Translations under genes and position numbers: made by a program | Assembly (NCBI GenBank): GCA_028687415.1 | Contig: JAQUAC010000070.1 | Coordinates: forward strand, 1-9,650 | Direction: 5' to 3' | DNA from: Acidocella sp. | GTDB taxonomy: Bacteria > Pseudomonadota > Alphaproteobacteria > Acetobacterales > Acetobacteraceae | Length of the DNA: 9,650 bases | Part shown: piece after piece, positions 1 to 5,853 of the stretch | Position numbering within the stretch: the first letter of the stretch is position 1 | Layout of the letters: every line of letters begins with the position of its first letter | Notes under the pieces: model-generated | Told to the model about the DNA's origin: nothing | Database searches by the model: none | The model's input: only the letters and a program-made list of their open reading frames with translations

Positions 1-625
1 GCCGTGCCTCCGGTGTGGGATTCCGTCCGGCGATGAGAAACTCCTCCACCTCGGGCGACACGAAACCCATCTGCGGGGTCGGCGGATCGTGCGACAGGCC
101 ACCAGAACCGAGGATGAGAATGCGTTCCTTTCGCGTGGCCAGGAACTTGCCCACAGCCGCGCCCAAGGCCACAACGCGACGGCAAGGAGGCAGCGGTCGC
201 GCGGCGCCGTTAACGAAAATGGGGATGACCGGATAACGCGCCACGCCGCCCGCGATCAGTTCCAGAGGCTGGGTGAAGCCGTGGTCGACCTGCATGCTGT
301 AAGAATAGGCGACGTCGATATCTTGTGCCTGTACCGTCCTCACTAGATCTAGTGCCAGTTCCTCCGGCACATTAAGCGGGCCGTGGCCAATATCCCAATC
401 CCCGGCACAGGTGGCACGCACGCCGACGCAGAAGGGCGGCATGAGATCATAAAAGAAGCCATTGAAGTGATCAGGGGCAAACAGCACGATCAATTCCGGA
501 TCGAACGCCGCCACCTCACGCGCCAGCTCGGCGAAATGCCCACGCACAGCCCCTTCTACAGCTGCTGGCGGACGGATAAAATCCATCATCGGCGTGTGTG
601 AGGCACAGATAAGCTCTACAGGCAT
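1..625 (-). CDS. mhpB: 2,3-dihydroxyphenylpropionate/2,3-dihydroxycinnamate 1,2-dioxygenase, partial (C-terminus beyond window)
   Basis: Extradiol ring-cleavage dioxygenase (LigB superfamily, class III). It opens 2,3-dihydroxyphenylpropionate or the cinnamate analogue next to the diol, giving a 2-hydroxy-6-oxononadienedioate, with ferrous iron in the cytoplasm. The minus strand is open for 208 codons from the ATG at 625 to the window edge, so roughly the last third of a ~314-residue family member is missing. Visible signatures are LFAPDHFNGFFYD (48-60), MQVDHGF with His115 and GSGGLSH with His179. These positions match the two catalytic histidines known in E. coli MhpB. The start is supported by GGGAGG five bases upstream. 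The gene lies 47 bases after hcaB on the same strand and is probably the fifth gene of that operon. Family assignment is very secure; exact substrate (phenylpropionate or another alkylcatechol) is inferred from the hca neighbours. Confidence 0.94.
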   Translation of the reverse strand, partial: MPVELICASHTPMMDFIRPPAAVEGAVRGHFAELAREVAAFDPELIVLFAPDHFNGFFYDLMPPFCVGVRATCAGDWDIGHGPLNVPEELALDLVRTVQAQDIDVAYSYSMQVDHGFTQPLELIAGGVARYPVIPIFVNGAARPLPPCRRVVALGAAVGKFLATRKERILILGSGGLSHDPPTPQMGFVSPEVEEFLIAGRNPTPEAR

Positions 626-672
626 GATGTCCTCCCGGCGCCCCTTAGGGCACGGTAAAGCGTCAAAAATGA

Positions 673-1485
673 TTAAAGATCGAGCCCGCCGGCGACATAG
701 CGGATACCGCGAATGCCCAAGCCACAATCGGCGTTGATCATAACGCCGCTCAAGGTCCGGTTATCGGCCCGCGAGGCCAGCATCACGTAAGGGCCCACAA
801 AATCCTCCGGCGAAGGAAAAAATTGCAGCGGCAAAATGGCGCGGATACTCTCGGGTGAGCGCGAATCCATGATCCGCGCGTTCTCCTGCCCCAAAGCAAC
901 CGGGCCACGAAGATCACTTGCCATACCGCTCGGTGCCACCGCATTCACCCGCACCTTGGGTGCCAACTCGTAGGCCAACTGCCGCACCAACCCCACGGCT
1001 GCATGCTTCGTGGCGGTGTATATAGGACCACCGCCACCAGGGTAAAAGGCAGAGTTAGACAGGGTAAAAATTATCGCCCCTTGTGATTGCACAAGTGCCG
1101 GAGCTGCCGCTCGGGCGCCGAGCAGATATCCTTTCACATTCACATCAAAAATTTCGGAATAGCCGGCATCTAGCCGCTTCGGCGAAGTTCCCAGCAGACT
1201 GGCTCCATGATCCCAGATACCGGCATTGCCAATGAACACGTCCAGCTTACCAAAGCGTTCCAACGTCGCATTTACTGCGCGCTCATTATCCTCATAGGAG
1301 CGGACATCGCCGGTCACGGCCACGACCGCGTCCGGAAAGCCCTCTATCAGTCGCGCGGTTTTATCCGCCGAGCGTTCCAGAACACCAACTCGCGCACCTT
1401 CAGAGACAAAGCGCTCCACAATGGCCAGCCCCAACCCAGAACCGCCTCCGGTAATGAAAACGACCTGATCCTTGAGACGACTCAT
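673..1485 (-). CDS. hcaB: 3-phenylpropionate/cinnamate cis-dihydrodiol dehydrogenase (SDR)
   Basis: NAD-dependent short-chain dehydrogenase that oxidises the cis-dihydrodiol formed by the Hca dioxygenase to 2,3-dihydroxyphenylpropionate or 2,3-dihydroxycinnamate. The 270 residues match E. coli HcaB in length and almost throughout in sequence. Seen directly: the Rossmann motif TGGGSGLG (12-19), NAG (87-89), Asn116, Ser143 and the catalytic Tyr156-x3-Lys160, plus the family block FIGNAGIWDHGASL and the C-terminal ending GIRGIRYVAGGLDL, typical of HcaB/BphB-type dehydrogenases. GGAGG at 1491-1495 lies five bases before the ATG, inside the end of hcaC. The ATG overlaps the hcaC stop as ATGA, so translation is probably coupled. 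BphB-type biphenyl dihydrodiol dehydrogenases are close relatives, but the resemblance to HcaB and the neighbours favour hcaB. Confidence 0.95.
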   Translation of the reverse strand: MSRLKDQVVFITGGGSGLGLAIVERFVSEGARVGVLERSADKTARLIEGFPDAVVAVTGDVRSYEDNERAVNATLERFGKLDVFIGNAGIWDHGASLLGTSPKRLDAGYSEIFDVNVKGYLLGARAAAPALVQSQGAIIFTLSNSAFYPGGGGPIYTATKHAAVGLVRQLAYELAPKVRVNAVAPSGMASDLRGPVALGQENARIMDSRSPESIRAILPLQFFPSPEDFVGPYVMLASRADNRTLSGVMINADCGLGIRGIRYVAGGLDL

Positions 1486-1805
1486 GCCGCCCTCCGCGCC
1501 GGAGCAAGGACATAGACATTGCCGTCTTCCACCTTTATATCGAATTTGGCGAGATCAATGGTTGCCGGCTGTGTCAACGCCCGTCCAGTTTTGAGACAAA
1601 ACTTTGCGGAGTGGATCGGGCATTCCACTGTACAATCCTCTTCAATATACCCATCGGCCATTGAAGCTGCGCCATGAGTGCAGCGGTCAGCTAAGGCATA
1701 GAATACGCCATTCGCATTGAATACGGCGATCGCCGGGTCAGTTTCAACCCGGAGAGCCTCCCCCGGCAGTAGTTCCGCCACGGCACAAACAAAAACCTTT
1801 TCCAT
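1482..1805 (-). CDS. hcaC: Rieske [2Fe-2S] ferredoxin component of phenylpropionate dioxygenase
   Basis: Small soluble electron carrier that passes electrons from a ferredoxin reductase (HcaD in E. coli) to the terminal oxygenase HcaEF. The 107 residues are a single Rieske domain with Cys42-x-His44, 17 residues, then Cys62-x2-His65, the four cluster ligands at standard spacing. E. coli HcaC has 106 residues and shares the blocks GEALRV, DRCTHG/DRCSHG and FCLKTG. I chose the ATG at 1805, which shares its A with the hcaF TGA (TGATG). A GTG one codon upstream (1808) would give a GTGA overlap and one more residue. No clear Shine-Dalgarno precedes it, so it probably relies on re-initiation after hcaF. 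The stop overlaps hcaB by four bases. Confidence 0.94.
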   Translation of the reverse strand: MEKVFVCAVAELLPGEALRVETDPAIAVFNANGVFYALADRCTHGAASMADGYIEEDCTVECPIHSAKFCLKTGRALTQPATIDLAKFDIKVEDGNVYVLAPARRAA

Positions 1806-2353
1806 CACAGAAAAATGCTGATGTTAGCAGTCATCAATACGAACTCATCAAGTTCCAGTGCACGGCGTACAACAAGCCAGCCGCCATCGTTACGGCGCAG
1901 AATGTCCTGGCGCGTACCGTAAAACGTGTGATGGTCACGCGCCTTGGCCGCGCGGTGCACGGCGTAATTGCAGAAAAGCGTGATTTCGTCGCCCATCTCA
2001 CCGGTAATGCGCACATTCGTGATGAAGTGCCTAGTACGCGACTGCGGCTCCTCAGCCCAGGCCATACCCGTCTCCAGCCGTGCCACGCGGCGCTCCAGCG
2101 TATACTTATTCTCATGAAAGATATAGGTTGTAGGCGGGGCAATACCGTGACGGCGGTCGCGTACCTGAGCCAACGTGTTAGTGTCGAGCGTGTAGGTCAC
2201 GTCCTCGGCCAACAGGTCTAACCATTCACGGAAGTGGTGCTCGTCGATCAGCGCCGCCTCCAGATATAGGAACTGCTCAACATCATGTTGCAGCTCCGGC
2301 GATGCCTTATATACGGCCGCCGACGACGCCGCTTTAACAGTCAGATCATCCAC
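1805..2353 (-). CDS. hcaF: Phenylpropionate/cinnamate dioxygenase small (beta) subunit
   Basis: Structural beta subunit of the ring-hydroxylating dioxygenase, assembling with HcaE (alpha3beta3 in this family); it has no metal centre. The HcaF/BphA2 family blocks are clear: EQFLYLEAALIDEHHFREWLD, then RDRRHGIAPPTTYIFHENK and the strongly conserved RRVARLETGMAWAEEPQSRTRHFI (about 88-111). I chose the GTG at 2353, giving 182 residues against 172 in E. coli HcaF. AGGAGG at 2363-2368 sits nine bases upstream, and the GTG overlaps the hcaE stop by eight bases. The frame stays open upstream to an ATG at 2392, but that would add 13 basic residues with no family counterpart and overlap hcaE by 47 bases. 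A TTG at 2359 is too close to the Shine-Dalgarno. Identity is secure; the start is a judgement. Confidence 0.92.
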   Translation of the reverse strand: MDDLTVKAASSAAVYKASPELQHDVEQFLYLEAALIDEHHFREWLDLLAEDVTYTLDTNTLAQVRDRRHGIAPPTTYIFHENKYTLERRVARLETGMAWAEEPQSRTRHFITNVRITGEMGDEITLFCNYAVHRAAKARDHHTFYGTRQDILRRNDGGWLVVRRALELDEFVLMTANISIFL

Positions 2354-3710
2354 GGACAATCTCCTCCTGATATTCTTGGGTCTTAGTTTCAATCTCGGCC
2401 CACGTCTCGGACGTCATCATGTCTACCCAGCGCTGATAGAAGCCGCGCGCTGCAGTCTCGGCGAAAGTGTGGTTGGTAACACCAGGAATGCCATCTTTGC
2501 GGCGCTCTTCAAAGCCTATGCCCATTTGCATACAAAGCTCAGTTTGCTGCGCCTTATTGCCGCGCAATACTTTCTGTACCTCCACCCAATTCTCAGAATC
2601 ATCCTGCTCCAAGAACCCCGCCGGACCAAAGGCGCGAGCATGGCTCTGCTTAAGCGCCTCCTTCACTTCGTCCGACGCCGCCCTATCGGCGATGCAGAAC
2701 ACCCAAACCTCAATCTGGTTCGGTCCTTTGGGATGCCACACGCGCAGGGTCTGCGTGCCATTCAGCCAAGACAGCGTGGGGAATATGGTGTTGTGGCCAG
2801 CTAAACGCAGGGCGCGCACGCGCCCCAGACGCGCCTCAACCTCGGGATAAGTCTCGCGAAAATAGTTCGAAACTTCGCCGCCGACCCACACATTGGCATC
2901 AGCCTTCTCGGTGAAGAAAAAGGCGCTGCCATGCCCATTCTCAGAGAACTGCACACCGCCAAGACCATTCGCCCAGGCTGGGCGCTGCGTCTGGCCATCG
3001 CCGAGGGGTTTGCCATCTGCCTTGTTCTCCGGCGTAGGCGCAAGCACCTGGATGGCCGAGCCATGCGTATAGGGTGCATGATACTGGTCAGAGCAGAATT
3101 GTTCCGCGGCGAATTTCCAGTTGCAATTGATGACCCATTTATTGACGCCGCCAACCACCTCAGTGCCGCCTTCGCGGCGGTCGATGAAGCCGTCCAGATA
3201 CCAGGCCATGTCACCCAGATACTCCTCCAGCGATGGAGCGCTCTCGTCCCAATTGCCGAAAATCAACCCCTTATAGGTTGTGAGGCGCGTTACCTGGATC
3301 AAACCCCATTGAGATTTATCAAGGTTATTGCGGTAGGCTTCTTCTTCCAATGGCACCGAGGTCAGTCCACCTTCCAATCCGAAGGCCCAGCCATGATACG
3401 GGCAAGTGAAGGTGCGGGTGTTGCCGCTATCAGCATGGCAGAGCTTCATGCCACGGTGGCGGCATTGGTTAAGAAAGGCTGCAACGGAGCCATCCTTCTG
3501 CCGAGCCACAATAATCGGATCCTCACCCATAAAGGTCGTGAAGAAATCGCCAGACTTGGGAATCTGTGATTCATGCGCGAGAAACAGCCAAGAACGCCCA
3601 AAAACACGTTCAAGCTCTAGCTGATACACATCCTCATCGACATAAATGGCAGGCTTCACTTTACCATGCCGCGCGTCGACAAGACCTTTAATATTTAGCT
3701 TATCCTGCAT
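2346..3710 (-). CDS. hcaE: Phenylpropionate/cinnamate dioxygenase large (alpha) subunit
   Basis: Catalytic subunit of the ring-hydroxylating dioxygenase that adds O2 to the ring of 3-phenylpropionate or cinnamate to give cis-dihydrodiols. The 454 residues compare with 453 in E. coli HcaE and align closely end to end. The N-terminal Rieske domain has Cys83-x-His85, 17 residues, then Cys103-x2-His106. The catalytic domain has Glu203, Asp208, His211 and His216 (EQFCSDQYHAPYTHG), the electron-bridge Asp and two iron-ligand histidines. The third ligand lies in EQDDSENW (Asp370/371). The ATG at 3710 fits the family N-terminus and has GGAGAG upstream; the frame continues to a TTG at 3752 but without family support. 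First gene of hcaEFCB-mhpB and divergent from hcaR. E. coli HcaE reads EQFASDQYHALFSH here, so the active-site loop differs slightly and substrate preference may too. Confidence 0.95.
   Translation of the reverse strand: MQDKLNIKGLVDARHGKVKPAIYVDEDVYQLELERVFGRSWLFLAHESQIPKSGDFFTTFMGEDPIIVARQKDGSVAAFLNQCRHRGMKLCHADSGNTRTFTCPYHGWAFGLEGGLTSVPLEEEAYRNNLDKSQWGLIQVTRLTTYKGLIFGNWDESAPSLEEYLGDMAWYLDGFIDRREGGTEVVGGVNKWVINCNWKFAAEQFCSDQYHAPYTHGSAIQVLAPTPENKADGKPLGDGQTQRPAWANGLGGVQFSENGHGSAFFFTEKADANVWVGGEVSNYFRETYPEVEARLGRVRALRLAGHNTIFPTLSWLNGTQTLRVWHPKGPNQIEVWVFCIADRAASDEVKEALKQSHARAFGPAGFLEQDDSENWVEVQKVLRGNKAQQTELCMQMGIGFEERRKDGIPGVTNHTFAETAARGFYQRWVDMMTSETWAEIETKTQEYQEEIVRG
2361..2368 (-). promoter_or_regulatory. 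Shine-Dalgarno for hcaF inside the hcaE 3' end
   Basis: AGGAGGAG on the minus strand, within the codons for the last residues of HcaE (QEEIVRG). It lies nine bases (from its AGGAGG core) before the GTG at 2353. It decides the hcaF start in favour of GTG over the upstream in-frame ATG at 2392, and supports coupled translation of the two oxygenase subunits. Confidence 0.7.
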
Positions 3711-3778
3711 ACAGGCTTCTCTCCGGAACGGGCCGCCTCTTGACGCGGGCAACCATCACGATTGCCCCCTATAACAAC

Positions 3779-3794
3779 CACTTCAGATCAAGTG
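3779..3794. promoter_or_regulatory. Inverted repeat CACTT-N6-AAGTG, candidate activator site for hcaE
   Basis: Perfect 5-bp arms around a 6-base spacer, centred about 76 bases upstream of the hcaE start codon and overlapping where a -35 would lie for the weak -10 noted in the same gap. It shares the ACTT/AAGT half-sites with the dyad centred 42 bases away next to hcaR. Paired sites are usual for LysR-type regulators, but the spacing here is not the canonical T-N11-A, so its role is inferred. Confidence 0.4.
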
Positions 3795-3818
3795 AAATAT
3801 TTTGCAGCTTGTGTATTA

Positions 3819-3839
3819 ATACTTTTTTTGTCTAAGTAT
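3819..3839. promoter_or_regulatory. T-N11-A dyad ATACTT-N9-AAGTAT, candidate HcaR operator
   Basis: Six-base perfect arms around nine bases, with T3823 and A3835 at exactly the T-N11-A spacing of LysR-family binding sites and centred on 3829. It ends six bases before the hcaR ATG, so binding should also block or limit hcaR expression (autoregulation is typical of the family). HcaR binding is inferred. Confidence 0.6.
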
Positions 3840-3845
3840 GGCACT

Positions 3846-4733
3846 ATGGAACTCCGTCATCTCCGCTATTTCATCGCCGTCGCCGAGGAACTGAACTTCA
3901 CCCGGGCGGCACAGCGGCTGAACACCGCACAGCCCTCGCTTAGCCAGCAAATTCAGGATCTTGAGCATGAAGTCGGAACCCCGCTTTTTATCCGAACAAA
4001 ACGCAGTGTGTCCCTTACCACTGCCGGACAAGTATTTCTTGATGAAGCTCGACTAACCTTAGCTCAATCACGCCGAGCTATCGCGAGTGCCCGTCGTGCC
4101 GCGGAAATCGACGGACAAAAACTCACAGTGGGATTCGTGCCTGCCGCAGAGATCAAAATTTTTCCCCACATCCTCACCTTCATGCGCGCCCATTTTCCAA
4201 AGTTACAGCTGCAACTGCAATCTCTCACCACCATGGAACAACGTGCAGCCTTGCTACGCGGCGACATCGACATTGCGTTTCTGCGTTTGCCTATGGAAGA
4301 TGCCGGGCTGAAAGCGCAAACCGTGCTGCGCGAGCGCCTTGTCGCGGTATTGCCCGCCAATCACGCCTTAGCGAGCCGAACACAAGTCAGCCTAACGGAA
4401 TTGGCGGAAACCCCCTTCCTCGAAATCTCTCCTCTGCAAGGCGGGATGTTGTTCAATATCATACGCGATAGCATGAAATCCCAAGACGTCACACTGCAAA
4501 CGGCCCAACAGGTGGAAAACGTCCTCACTCTATTAACCCTCATTGGACTTGGATTCGGCTTCTCACTTCTTCCTGATTATGCTGAAAGCCTGGCATTTCG
4601 GAATGTCACCACTATACCCCTCTCTGGACCGCCGATTCATATCGATCTGCTCATGGCTTGGCGAGAAGATGATCAATCACCTGAAAATGCTGCATTCCGC
4701 GAATTGGTGAACGATCGTACCAAGATTGATTGA
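3846..4733 (+). CDS. hcaR: LysR-type transcriptional activator of the hca genes
   Basis: LysR-family regulator of 295 residues (E. coli HcaR 296). The N-terminal winged helix-turn-helix starts MELRHLRYFIAVAEELNFTRAAQRLNTAQPSLSQQI (1-36), nearly the E. coli HcaR opening. The linker helix is followed by LTVGFVPAAEIKIFPHIL, matching the HcaR block LTIGFVPSAEVNLLPKVL at the start of the effector domain. LLMAWR near the C-terminus also matches. I chose the ATG at 3846 because it gives the family N-terminus. The frame opens at 3762, but the additional 28 residues have no counterpart and would run through the operator region. In E. coli HcaR activates hcaEFCBD in response to phenylpropionate or cinnamate; the divergent hcaE and the dyads in the gap support the same role here. 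Confidence 0.9.
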   Translation: MELRHLRYFIAVAEELNFTRAAQRLNTAQPSLSQQIQDLEHEVGTPLFIRTKRSVSLTTAGQVFLDEARLTLAQSRRAIASARRAAEIDGQKLTVGFVPAAEIKIFPHILTFMRAHFPKLQLQLQSLTTMEQRAALLRGDIDIAFLRLPMEDAGLKAQTVLRERLVAVLPANHALASRTQVSLTELAETPFLEISPLQGGMLFNIIRDSMKSQDVTLQTAQQVENVLTLLTLIGLGFGFSLLPDYAESLAFRNVTTIPLSGPPIHIDLLMAWREDDQSPENAAFRELVNDRTKID

Positions 4734-4756
4734 TTGTTTTTTTGTATTGATTTTAG

Positions 4757-4779
4757 AGCAAATTTATATTTGCTATACT
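4757..4779 (+). promoter_or_regulatory. Candidate promoter/operator upstream of the hydrolase gene
   Basis: The gap between hcaR and the hydrolase gene (4734-4830) is unusually AT-rich. It holds AGCAAATTTATATTTGCT (4757-4774), a palindrome mismatched at one base pair only. Its right end runs into TGCTATACT (4771-4779), an extended -10 (TGn plus TATACT). A -35-like TTGATT at 4747-4752 is 21 bases away, too far to be standard. An operator overlapping a promoter is the simplest reading, meaning the hydrolase may have its own promoter besides read-through from hcaR. Confidence 0.45.
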
Positions 4780-4830
4780 TCCCCGACTTTATCATCCTGC
4801 TGCTCATTCACAATTGCTACGGGAAGAAAT

Positions 4831-5733
4831 ATGACCAATCCGGCGCCACATGTCGGCGAGCATACTCACGTCAATACCCAACCCGAACTGCGCTCCCTCT
4901 GGTCTGCTGTTGCAGGTGGTGAGTTTAAACTCCATTATATCAATGCAAACGGCGTGCGTACCCGGGCCATCGAAGCTGGTGAGGGCCCGGTTCAAATTCT
5001 GCTGCATGGTGTTTCTGGGCATCTGGAAGCATATCATCGTAACCTCCTTGAGCATGCGAAATACTTCCGAACGATCGCCATTGACATGCTCGGTCATGGT
5101 TTCACTGATAAGCCAGCGACCACTTATGAAATTATTGACTATGTCGAGCATCTGCGTGATGTAATTGATGCGATCGGTGCCGATAAAGTGCATCTCTCCG
5201 GTGAGTCGCTGGGCGGCTGGGTGGCGGCTCGTTTCGCAGCTAAATATCCCGAGCGCGTTGACCGTTTGGTACTTAACACTGCCGGTGGCTTGATCGCAGA
5301 CCCAAAAGTGATGGAGCGGTTGCGCACCCTCTCACTCAACGCTGTACGCTCACCCGACCGTGAGGCCACTCGCAAGCGGCTCGAATTCCTGATGCTCGAC
5401 CCAAGCATCGTCACCGAGGACTTGGTCGATGCGCGCTATGCCTGTTTCCGTCGCCCCGGCATGGTCGAGGCCATGGAGAGAATCATGTGCCTGCAAGACA
5501 TGGACATCCGCCTGCGTAATCTACTCACATCTGAAGAGCTGGCGACCATCAAGGCAGAAACGCTCGTACTGTGGACCACACACGACCCGACAGCTTCAGT
5601 GGAGGTTGGTCAACGTCTTAGCAATATGGTGCCCGGAGCAAAATTCATCGTGATGGAAAATTGCGGGCACTGGCCTCAATATGAGGACCCCGACACCTTC
5701 AATCGAATTCATATCGACTTCCTGCGCAACTAG
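4831..5733 (+). CDS. Alpha/beta hydrolase, probable meta-cleavage-product (C-C bond) hydrolase
   Basis: Alpha/beta-hydrolase of 300 residues, probably hydrolysing the ring-fission product made by MhpB to 2-hydroxypentadienoate plus succinate (or fumarate), the MhpC step. Seen directly: oxyanion-hole region LLHGVSGH (57-63), DMLGHGFTDKP (85-95), nucleophile elbow GESLGG with Ser126, catalytic Asp252 (TTHDPTAS) and His280 in NCGHW; Trp281 and Arg202 sit where MhpC-type hydrolases have conserved residues. It is not a plain MhpC ortholog: MhpC has HGSGPG and GNSMGG at the corresponding places. I therefore give no gene symbol. GGGAAGAA precedes the ATG at 4831. The frame extends to 4726, overlapping hcaR, but those codons run through the AT-rich promoter-like gap. 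It follows hcaR by 97 bases on the same strand; a different ester or C-C substrate remains possible. Confidence 0.82.
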   Translation: MTNPAPHVGEHTHVNTQPELRSLWSAVAGGEFKLHYINANGVRTRAIEAGEGPVQILLHGVSGHLEAYHRNLLEHAKYFRTIAIDMLGHGFTDKPATTYEIIDYVEHLRDVIDAIGADKVHLSGESLGGWVAARFAAKYPERVDRLVLNTAGGLIADPKVMERLRTLSLNAVRSPDREATRKRLEFLMLDPSIVTEDLVDARYACFRRPGMVEAMERIMCLQDMDIRLRNLLTSEELATIKAETLVLWTTHDPTASVEVGQRLSNMVPGAKFIVMENCGHWPQYEDPDTFNRIHIDFLRN

Positions 5734-5742
5734 CAGTCATTC

Positions 5743-5777
5743 TATAGGCCACGCCCTATCTTCTGGCGTGGCCTATA
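5743..5777. terminator. Strong hairpin after the hydrolase gene
   Basis: TATAGGCCACGCC pairs perfectly with GGCGTGGCCTATA across a nine-base loop, a 13-bp GC-rich stem starting ten bases after the hydrolase stop codon. It lacks a clean T-run on the plus strand (TATACTTAAG follows), so it is not a textbook Rho-independent terminator. The position between convergent genes makes a transcription-ending or 3'-end-protecting role likely. Confidence 0.7.
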
Positions 5778-5780
5778 TAC

Positions 5781-5799
5781 TTAAGAACAACATTCTTAA
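5781..5799. repeat. Inverted repeat TTAAGAA-N5-TTCTTAA in the convergent gap
   Basis: Perfect 7-bp AT-rich arms around CAACA, only four bases after the GC-rich hairpin. As RNA it makes a weak stem; as DNA it could be a protein-binding dyad. No function can be assigned. Confidence 0.5.
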
Positions 5800-5831
5800 T
5801 GGGCCAGAAATTGTGTCGTTCGCCTATGAAC

Positions 5832-5849
5832 CGATGCTGGCCAGCATCG
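5832..5849. repeat. 18-bp perfect palindrome CGATGCTGGCCAGCATCG
   Basis: A perfect palindrome beginning four bases beyond the stop codon of the minus-strand LysR gene. In RNA from that gene it would fold as a 7-bp stem with a GGCC tetraloop. It may mark the 3' end of that transcript, but no T-run follows on the minus strand. Confidence 0.55.
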
Positions 5850-5853
5850 TGGC

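Larger units (their letters stand above)
3711..3845. promoter_or_regulatory. Divergent hcaE/hcaR regulatory region
   Basis: This 135-base gap separates the two divergent start codons and is clearly richer in A and T near hcaR than the genes around it. It must hold the promoters for both directions. For hcaE, a weak -10-like GTTATA (plus-strand complement at about 3769-3774) is preceded by no good -35, as expected of an activator-dependent promoter. No strong Shine-Dalgarno precedes hcaR. Two inverted repeats inside it are listed separately as candidate HcaR sites. Confidence 0.65.

Noticed and set aside
15..601. Plus-strand open frames at the left end
   Set aside because: Antisense shadows of the partial mhpB, whose minus-strand translation matches the family with both catalytic histidines.
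640..651. Small hairpin GCCC-CTTA-GGGC between hcaB and mhpB
   Set aside because: Only four base pairs and no T-run; too short to claim as terminator or processing site.
2931..3569. 212-codon open frame on the plus strand inside hcaE
   Set aside because: It lies fully antisense to a clearly recognised, conserved gene and has no recognisable domain; it is a shadow of codon bias.
3762..3845. Upstream extension of hcaR by 28 codons
   Set aside because: HcaR proteins start at MELRHLRYF; the extra codons cover the operator and promoter region and have no family counterpart.
4734..4743. Run of seven T after hcaR as a terminator
   Set aside because: No GC-rich stem precedes it; the run belongs to the AT-rich promoter-like gap.
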